Made by a program: the position numbers and the translations under genes. The notes beneath the pieces are model-generated. The model had not been told where the DNA came from. It did no database searches and saw nothing but the letters and a program-made list of their open reading frames with translations. Source: Spirochaetales bacterium (GTDB lineage Bacteria > Spirochaetota > Spirochaetia > DTKZ01). From it: 27,299 bases of DNA. Positions 22,660-27,299 of the stretch are shown in pieces. The stretch lies in contig JAISQU010000269.1 in the NCBI GenBank assembly GCA_031274005.1, positions 1 through 27,299 of the forward strand, written 5' to 3'. Numbering within the stretch: the first letter of the stretch is position 1; the number at the start of each line of letters is the position of its first letter.

Positions 22660-22687
22660 TTGCGCAGCAATTACGCGCGTCTACACA
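22639..22687 (+). repeat. 48-bp direct repeat, copy 1
   Basis: Matches 22955-23001 with two substitutions and a two-base indel. It begins GCTCCTATACCCCCCGC and contains the core TAATTGC-GCA-GCAATTA (7-bp arms). It starts inside the SH3 lipoprotein gene and provides that gene's stop codon. Confidence 0.85.
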
Positions 22688-22954
22688 ATAAAAGCAATCG
22701 CCTCGGAGCCTGTTGCGCTTAAGGCCAAGCCATTCCTGCAATGGCTTGCAACGTTCAAGACGGCGCAATTTTGCCCCGCAAAATTGCGTGAGTAATGCGT
22801 TTTCGGGTCTTCCCGAAAATCGCAGAGCCGTCTTCGGCTCACATTTATTAGAAGTCCGACAGGCTCCGCGGGAAATTTTTCGGCCATTATCACCATACGT
22901 TTGTGAAGCAAACGTGCGTCACTGCAAAAAATCCCGAAAAATTTCCCTACCCCC
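22660..22954. repeat. Palindrome mosaic between the direct repeats
   Basis: No coding gene is supported here. Successive inverted repeats fill it: 22726-22734/22740-22748 (9 bp); CGCAATTTTGC 22764-22774 with GCAAAATTGCG 22778-22788 (11 bp, CCC loop); TTTTCGGG 22800-22807 with CCCGAAAA 22812-22819 (TCTT loop); GAGCCG 22825-22830 with CGGCTC 22835-22840 (TCTT loop); and GGGAAATTTTTCGG 22870-22883 with CCGAAAAATTTCCC 22934-22947 (14 bp), enclosing ACGTTTG/CAAACGT 22897-22915. The 22805-22867 portion is the inverted relative of 3271-3320. The layout resembles bacterial interspersed mosaic elements. A transcript would be a chain of stem-loops. Confidence 0.75.
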
Positions 22955-23001
22955 GCTCCTATACCCCCCGCATAATTGCGCAGCAATTATGCGCGTACAC
23001 A
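22955..23001 (+). repeat. 48-bp direct repeat, copy 2
   Basis: Same sequence as copy 1. Both flanking substitutions extend the palindrome, so GCATAATTGC and GCAATTATGC now form perfect 10-bp arms (11 with the next C-G). Its end is five bases from the stop of the minus-strand oxidoreductase gene, so the hairpin may also act as that operon's 3' end. Confidence 0.85.
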
Positions 23002-23006
23002 GGGTG

Positions 23007-24164
23007 TTATCGCCCCACATCCCTGCCCAGGGTTATCTTCGCGTCCGCGAAATTTTCGACCGCGCGTTTTTTCTGATAAAACCGGGGCATACGCGCGGTC
23101 ATGGTTTCGCGCCGGTAAAACTCATCGCCGGGGTCAAGCGGAAGGCTTACGGGCTGCCGCAGGGCCGAGGATTTATAAATCGCCATGATGAGTTCAAGCG
23201 CCGCGCGGCCATCCCGGCCTGTAACATCCAAAGGCGCTTCTCCCTTTATCGCGGCGAGAAAATTTCCGATTTGCGCGGGATGGCCTTCGAGAGGCAAATC
23301 CGGCAGCTCGTCATAGCGGGCCTGAAGCTCGTTTTTGACATCCGCCGCGTCCTGGGGAAAACCATTGGGCAGGGCCCGGCAGGCCGCGGTTTTCCAGGGT
23401 ACCGAAAGCCTGCCGCGTTCGGCCTGGAAGATCATCTCCTGTTCCTCATCGTGGGCCACCAGCGAAGCCGTAAGCTGGGCCAGCATTCCGGGGTATTCCA
23501 GAATGGCGACGCCTAAATCCTCACATTCGGAATTGTCATGGGCCACGTTTTTGATAACGGCGGTAACGCGTTCGGGTTTTCCCAGCATCCACAGGAGAAG
23601 GTCCACCTGATGAACGGCGTGGCTGGTAACACAGCCCCCGCATTCGGTATCCCAGGCGCCCCGCCACCACAGGTCGTAGTAATTGCCTCCCCGCCACCAC
23701 AGGGAATTTACGGTCGCGTGAAGTACCCTTCCCGCGACGCCCTGGCCGAGCAGAGTCCTGACTTTGCTGTTGGGCGTTTTATAGCGGTTCTGCGCCACGC
23801 AGCACAGGAGCCTTCCCGCATCTTCCGCGCTCTTAATCATTTCGTCACATTCGGCAAGGCTTGTGGCCATGGGCTTTTCCACCAGAACATGCTTACCCGC
23901 CCTCAGGGCCTGTATCGCGGTTTTCGCGTGCGCGCCGGGAGGCAGACATACGGAAACAGCGTCAATGTCCGTCCGCGAAAGGGCCTCCTCCGCGTCCTTG
24001 TATACGGCGGCCTTTGTCAAAGCCTTTGACTCAACAAGAGCCTGGGCTTTTTCGGGGTACAGATCGCAGACGGCCCGCAGCTCGCAGCGGTCTTTATGGC
24101 GGAGGTATGCGTCCGCGTGCACAGCGGCTATCGCGCCGGAACCCAGAATCGCTATTCCCAACAC
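23007..24164 (-). CDS. Gfo/Idh/MocA-family NAD(P)-dependent oxidoreductase
   Basis: The 385-residue protein has an N-terminal Rossmann fold with the dinucleotide loop GSGAIA (residues 8-13) and the family signature VEKP (95-98, Lys97 being the usual catalytic Lys). The C-terminal half holds the alpha/beta dimer domain, with a conserved His segment SHAVHQVDLLLWMLG. These enzymes oxidise or reduce sugars, inositols or sugar acids. The start is GTG at 24164, preceded by AAAAGGGGGAC, and lies 12 bases after dctM, so it is the last gene of the TRAP operon. It therefore probably acts on the imported compound or a derivative. The palindromic repeat copy 2 lies directly after its stop. Substrate is not predictable. 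Confidence 0.88.
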   Translation of the reverse strand: MLGIAILGSGAIAAVHADAYLRHKDRCELRAVCDLYPEKAQALVESKALTKAAVYKDAEEALSRTDIDAVSVCLPPGAHAKTAIQALRAGKHVLVEKPMATSLAECDEMIKSAEDAGRLLCCVAQNRYKTPNSKVRTLLGQGVAGRVLHATVNSLWWRGGNYYDLWWRGAWDTECGGCVTSHAVHQVDLLLWMLGKPERVTAVIKNVAHDNSECEDLGVAILEYPGMLAQLTASLVAHDEEQEMIFQAERGRLSVPWKTAACRALPNGFPQDAADVKNELQARYDELPDLPLEGHPAQIGNFLAAIKGEAPLDVTGRDGRAALELIMAIYKSSALRQPVSLPLDPGDEFYRRETMTARMPRFYQKKRAVENFADAKITLGRDVGR

Positions 24165-24176
24165 GGCGTCCCCCTT

Positions 24177-25454
24177 TTAAACCAGCGACGGCAGCGCGGT
24201 AACAAGCCCCGGAACAAAGATCGCCAGGATGATAACAAAAATGACCACAAAAATATAGGGCAGAAGAGCTTTGACGCTTTCTTCCAGGGGAAGCCGCGCG
24301 ATGCCGCAGCTTATGAACAGGAAAGTCCCCACCGGCGGCGTTATCGCCCCCACCTGCATAACGATTACCATAATTACCCCGTAGTGGATGGGATCGAAAC
24401 CAAAAGCGTTTCCTATGGAAAGAACGCTGGCGGCAAACATGGCAATCAGCACCGTGGGATCAAGGAAGCAGCCCAAAACAAGAAAGACAGCCATCAAAAA
24501 GAAGGTCGCGAGATAGGGGTTCTGAAGCACGTTTACCGCAAAGTCCAGAACCTCATTCTGAAAACGCATACGCACCAGTACATTCGAAAGAACCCCCGCC
24601 GCCGCGATGGTCATCATTACCACGGCGGTAGTAACGGCGGAATCCAGCAGGATCCGCGGCAGGTGGCGGACTTTCAGCTCCCGTGAAATAAAAAAACCGT
24701 ACAGGAGGCCGTAGCTTATGGCAAGCACCCCTGATTCGGTAGGGGTTACAAGGCCGAAGACGATCCCCCCGATTATGATGAGAGGCATGATGAGGGCGCC
24801 AAAGGAAAAAGTGAAAGTCTTTACCAGATGTTTCAGCGAAAACCGCGAGGTCCCGAAGTTATAACCCCGGCGGCGGTACTCTATGCCGTTTACCAGCATT
24901 TGCAGTACCGCGATCAGAACGCCGGGCAGTACCCCGCCCAAAAAAAGACGGCTCACCGGGGTCTCCGTATAGAAGGAGTAGAGAATCATGGCGATGCTCG
25001 GCGGGATGATGGGACTCAGCATGGAAGACCCCGCGGTAACGGCCACAGCGTAATCCTTGTCATAGCCCTGTTTTTCCATGGCCGGAATCAGCATACCCCC
25101 AATGGCCGAAGCGTCCGCCGCCCCGGAACCCTGAATGCCGCCGAAAAATACGGAAGCGAGAATATTTACGTGGCCCAGACCTCCCTTGAACTGACCCACC
25201 GCGGCGCTGGCGAAGGAAACAAGTTTATCGGTTATGCGGGATGAGGTCATAATGTTTCCCGCGAGAATAAAAAAGGGAATCGCCATAAGGGAAAAGGCGT
25301 TTATACTTCCGAACATTTTTATAATGACCAGATCGAAGGAAATATCCATGGCAAAAATAAAAATGATCGCCGTAATAACGGCGGAAATATAAATGGGAAA
25401 TCCCGCTAAAATAAAAAACAAAAGGACAAGAAATACCAGCGTTGCCTGAAGCAT
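24177..25454 (-). CDS. dctM: TRAP transporter large permease
   Basis: The 425-residue protein has about 12 membrane helices and the DctM-family pattern: VFLVLLFFILAGFPIYIS at the start, NAFSLMAIPFFILAGNIM, the GIQGSGAADASAIGGMLIP segment, SSMLSPIIPPSIAMILYS and VITPPVGT-type GAITPPVGTFLFI near the end. It is the ion-coupled channel subunit of the tripartite transporter. The start lies two bases after the dctQ stop, so translation is tightly coupled. Confidence 0.93.
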   Translation of the reverse strand: MLQATLVFLVLLFFILAGFPIYISAVITAIIFIFAMDISFDLVIIKMFGSINAFSLMAIPFFILAGNIMTSSRITDKLVSFASAAVGQFKGGLGHVNILASVFFGGIQGSGAADASAIGGMLIPAMEKQGYDKDYAVAVTAGSSMLSPIIPPSIAMILYSFYTETPVSRLFLGGVLPGVLIAVLQMLVNGIEYRRRGYNFGTSRFSLKHLVKTFTFSFGALIMPLIIIGGIVFGLVTPTESGVLAISYGLLYGFFISRELKVRHLPRILLDSAVTTAVVMMTIAAAGVLSNVLVRMRFQNEVLDFAVNVLQNPYLATFFLMAVFLVLGCFLDPTVLIAMFAASVLSIGNAFGFDPIHYGVIMVIVMQVGAITPPVGTFLFISCGIARLPLEESVKALLPYIFVVIFVIILAIFVPGLVTALPSLV

Positions 25455-25456
25455 AC

Positions 25457-25957
25457 TTAAGCCTCACTATTCTTTTTTGTAAAAGGATGATACCCGTAAA
25501 GCAGAATCAAAAAGTAATCCAGAAAAATATACGCGCAGCCCGCCGGTATGGCGGCGTAAAACCAGCCCATGGAAATATCTATGTTCTGCAGGGTGCTTGC
25601 CACATTCAGCAGCGTCTGGGCAATCCCGTACCATATCAGAATGGCCACGCAGACAAGAACCATAATCAGTGTCGATTTCTTTAAAAAAGCAATTCCCTGT
25701 GGCGGGAGAATCCTGTTTACAAAATATTCCACGTTCAGGTGGGAACCTTCCCTTACCCCTATGCTGGCGGCAAGAAAAGCCACCCAGATACTCGGCAGGC
25801 GGATAAGCTCATCGCCCCAGGGGAATGGCCGCAGGTCGGCGGAAGTAAAATACCGTAAAACCACCTGAATAAAACACAAAACCACCATCCACCCCAGAGC
25901 CGCTATAATAACAACGCTGCGGAACATATTCAGCGCCCCATAGATTTTTTTAAGCAT
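25457..25957 (-). CDS. dctQ: TRAP transporter small permease
   Basis: The 166-residue protein has four membrane helices (near residues 12-32, 50-65, 90-110 and 130-155), as in DctQ, with the family features WGDELIRLPSIWVAFLAASIGVREGSHLNVEYF. It joins the permease complex with DctM. GGAGAG precedes the ATG. It is separated from dctP by 61 bases that contain a strong hairpin, so it is expected to be made in lower amount than the binding protein. Confidence 0.9.
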   Translation of the reverse strand: MLKKIYGALNMFRSVVIIAALGWMVVLCFIQVVLRYFTSADLRPFPWGDELIRLPSIWVAFLAASIGVREGSHLNVEYFVNRILPPQGIAFLKKSTLIMVLVCVAILIWYGIAQTLLNVASTLQNIDISMGWFYAAIPAGCAYIFLDYFLILLYGYHPFTKKNSEA

Positions 25958-25983
25958 TTCGCTTCTCTCCGTGTCGATATAAA

Positions 25984-26007
25984 AATCCCGGCCGCACGGC
26001 CGGGATT
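25984..26007 (-). terminator. Attenuator/terminator between dctP and dctQ
   Basis: On the coding (minus) strand AATCCCGGCC pairs with GGCCGGGATT (perfect 10 bp, 4-base loop), followed by TTTTAT. It lies 11 bases after the dctP stop, inside the operon. It probably ends most transcripts after dctP or protects the dctP message, giving excess binding protein. Confidence 0.7.
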
Positions 26008-26018
26008 GATGAAAGGTC

Positions 26019-27005
26019 TTACTTTATAACTAGCATCTTGTCGATGAAGCTGTTCCACTGCTCACCCTTGGCGCGGTATTCCGCGAGCATGGGAGAACAG
26101 GCGGTCACCCAGTCGGCGGCGTCGGAAAGCTCGTGAACTTTAAGGCCCGCGGCGATCATGGCTTTGAGGGAATCATCCTGATCCGCGTCGTCAAGCCGGG
26201 CCTGATAGTCCGCCGCCTCATCCGCGCAGTCCAGAACGATTTTCCGTAAATCCTCGGGCAGCCCGGCGAGCCATTTTTCATTGTAAAAGTAATACACGCA
26301 GGCGATGATGTGATTGGTAATCGTCAAATTTTTCGCCACGTCCTGAAATTTCATGGAGTTGATCATGCTGGGAGACGCTTCCATCCCGTCGATAACCTTG
26401 GACTGCAAGGCGGTATAAATCTCGTTCCAGTCCATGGTTGTACCCGCCGCGCCTAAATGCGTAAACATGCTGATATACACAGCGTTGGGACCCCGCATTC
26501 TCAGCCCTTTCATATCGGCAAGTTTGGTAACAGGATTCACGGTAAGCATGTGCCGGGAACCCTGGCTCTGGCCCGCCGCGGCGACAAAACCGAAGGGCCG
26601 TACCCTGGCGCTCACCTCGGCTTCCAACCCCTTCAGTACCCGGCGGTAATGGGTGTTATCCTTGAAGATATAGGGAAACTCGAACATCATCAGTTCGGGT
26701 ACCCATGTTCCGGGACCCGTTCCGGGCGCCGCGACAACCATTTCCAGGGATCCGCCCCTGGCCATTTCAACCTGCTCGCGCTGATTGCCCAGTTCGGCGC
26801 CGTAATTGGCCACAGCCTTGATGCGCCCGCCGGCCTTCGCGTTGACCAGTTCGGTATATTTGGTAAGCCCCTTACCGATGGTCCCGCCCGCCGCAAGATT
26901 GGTGGAAGTCCTCAGTTGATACGTACCTTCCTCTTTGGCTCCGGCCGCCATGAGCGCCGGCGCCGCAATTACCGCCGCCAGCAGCAAAATTAGACATTTT
27001 TTCAT
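26019..27005 (-). CDS. dctP: TRAP transporter substrate-binding protein, DctP family
   Basis: The 328-residue protein has an N-terminal signal peptide (MKKCLILLLAAVIAAPALMA-AGAKEEG) and the DctP-type solute-binding fold: QLRTSTNLAAGGTIGKGLTKYTELVNAKAGGRI, the ligand-binding Arg region KGLRMRGPNAVYISMFTHLGA, and EIYTALQSKVIDGMEASPSMI. Family members bind carboxylated ligands such as C4-dicarboxylates, sugar acids and keto acids. The conserved Arg fits a carboxylate here, and the Gfo/Idh gene in the operon favours a sugar acid (inference). AAGGAG precedes the ATG by eight bases. First gene of the operon, with its own promoter. Confidence 0.93.
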   Translation of the reverse strand: MKKCLILLLAAVIAAPALMAAGAKEEGTYQLRTSTNLAAGGTIGKGLTKYTELVNAKAGGRIKAVANYGAELGNQREQVEMARGGSLEMVVAAPGTGPGTWVPELMMFEFPYIFKDNTHYRRVLKGLEAEVSARVRPFGFVAAAGQSQGSRHMLTVNPVTKLADMKGLRMRGPNAVYISMFTHLGAAGTTMDWNEIYTALQSKVIDGMEASPSMINSMKFQDVAKNLTITNHIIACVYYFYNEKWLAGLPEDLRKIVLDCADEAADYQARLDDADQDDSLKAMIAAGLKVHELSDAADWVTACSPMLAEYRAKGEQWNSFIDKMLVIK

Positions 27006-27044
27006 AGAGCGTCTCCTTTATTTTCAGAAAGAATTCTCTGTTCA

Positions 27045-27073
27045 ATGCTATCATGCTTGTATACATCTGTCAA
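27045..27073 (-). promoter_or_regulatory. Sigma-70 promoter of the TRAP operon
   Basis: On the minus strand TTGACA (27073-27068) is a perfect -35, followed by a 17-base spacer and TAGCAT (27050-27045). Transcription would start near 27038, about 33 bases before the dctP ATG. Confidence 0.75.
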
Positions 27074-27116
27074 ACAAAAAAGAAACCGGGGTTTTATGTG
27101 TGGAATCTCACGCGGT

Positions 27117-27139
27117 AAAAACAGCGGCGCGCTCTGTTT
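27117..27139 (-). terminator. Possible small-RNA terminator, minus strand
   Basis: On the minus strand AAACAG (27139-27134), a 9-base loop, CTGTTT (27124-27119), continuing into a T5 run ending at 27117. The stem is short, but the T-run fits a leftward small RNA that would begin in the CRISPR-repeat-like sequence. Confidence 0.35.
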
Positions 27140-27149
27140 ACGCGAACGG

Positions 27150-27185
27150 CTGCTAGAGTTCTCTTATTTGAGATGGTTCCAAAAC
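27150..27185. CRISPR. Solitary type II CRISPR-repeat-like 36-mer (repeat or tracrRNA anti-repeat)
   Basis: The plus strand reads CTGCTAGAGTTC at the left and ends ATGGTTCCAAAAC. Compared from memory with the 36-base type II-A repeat of Streptococcus thermophilus CRISPR3, the length is identical, the last 13 bases are identical, TAGAG is in register and 26 of 36 positions agree. The first four bases (CTGC instead of GTTT) differ. No second copy lies within 110 bases on either side, so this is not an array. Read on the minus strand it would be an anti-repeat, GTTTTGGAACCAT onward, as at the start of a tracrRNA. No cas gene is in the window. Confidence 0.4.
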
Positions 27186-27198
27186 TGCGAAAATCCGT

Positions 27199-27293
27199 GG
27201 GGCGCAAGGGATAGCAGCGGAAATCCTTTTGGCGTAGCCAAAAGATTGGAGCGAAAAGCCCGGTTTGCGGCGTTTTACGCCGCAAATGCGCCC
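27199..27293 (+). ncRNA. Structured RNA candidate with twin GAT-G-AGCG-AAA motifs
   Basis: A closing stem GGGCGCA (27200-27206) with TGCGCCC (27287-27293) encloses two hairpins: CTTTTGGC/GCCAAAAG (27226-27244, GTA loop) and TTTGCGGCGT/ACGCCGCAAA (27264-27286, TTT loop). Two similar single-stranded motifs flank the first hairpin: GATAGCAGCGGAAA (27210-27223) and GATTGGAGCGAAAA (27244-27257). I recall this style of 'GGGATnGnAGCGGAAA...AAGATTGnAGCGnAAAGCCC' sequence from intergenic regions of Bacteroidetes and some spirochaetes, and it may belong to the flavo-1 RNA class, but I cannot verify that here. Strand is assigned from the motif orientation. Confidence 0.45.
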
Positions 27294-27299
27294 AAATTC

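Noticed and set aside
27117..27299. A CRISPR array
   Set aside because: Only one repeat-like unit is present; no second copy at spacer distance on either side.

Overview
The window looks like the chromosome of a free-living or gut-associated spirochaete, most likely Treponema-like. This is an inference from gene content: caspase-like secreted proteins, a formylglycine-enzyme-like (C-type lectin) fold, TPR proteins, a FecR/cyclase pair, spirochaete-style lipoproteins and a TRAP transporter. There is no rRNA or single marker gene to fix the species. Base composition is moderately GC-rich, with AT-rich promoters. I see no tRNA, rRNA, transposase or integrase.

Layout. 1-3122: tail of an unidentified gene, a secreted caspase fused to an FGE/lectin domain, a cluster of GC-rich hairpins, a broken caspase C-terminus, and a secreted TPR protein. 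3352-8501: a clear promoter drives a membrane class III adenylate cyclase that overlaps a large FecR/fibronectin-like membrane protein, followed by a TIM-barrel sugar isomerase/epimerase. 8512-10412 (minus): a divergent dicarboxylate/amino-acid symporter-family protein and a degenerate SDR-fold protein. 10413-12624: a hairpin-rich intergenic region, a trans-sulfuration PLP enzyme and a LysM lipoprotein. 12656-14206 (minus): an orphan adenine-type DNA methyltransferase, divergent from purL (14241-17228). 17314-20740: two ABC exporter half-transporters with strikingly degenerate ATPase motifs. 20761-22196 (minus): a beta-barrel-like outer-membrane protein translationally coupled, by a TTG start, to a caspase lipoprotein with an EF-hand loop. 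Divergent from these is an SH3 lipoprotein. 22639-23001: a mosaic of palindromes bounded by 48-bp direct repeats. 23007-27005 (minus): TRAP transporter operon dctP-dctQ-dctM plus a Gfo/Idh/MocA oxidoreductase, read from a good sigma-70 promoter. 27117-27299: a solitary type II CRISPR-repeat-like 36-mer and a compact structured RNA candidate.

Most notable: (1) the C-terminal codons of the caspase-FGE gene and the three hairpins after its stop look like the variable region and downstream hairpins of a diversity-generating retroelement target. (2) In the ABC pair, neither composite ATP site is canonical. (3) A repeat family links the intergenic regions at 3.2, 10.5 and 22.7 kb, and one copy supplies the last codons and stop of a lipoprotein gene. 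(4) The CRISPR-repeat-like sequence at 27150-27185 has no array, so it may be a tracrRNA anti-repeat. (5) A structured RNA candidate with two GAT-G-AGCG-AAA motifs lies next to it.

Functional threads. The TRAP operon with its dehydrogenase, and separately the sugar isomerase and the symporter, point to uptake and oxidation of sugar acids or other carboxylates. PurL shows de novo purine synthesis. The caspases, TPR, LysM, SH3 and FecR proteins form an envelope or extracytoplasmic set whose jobs cannot be fixed from sequence alone.
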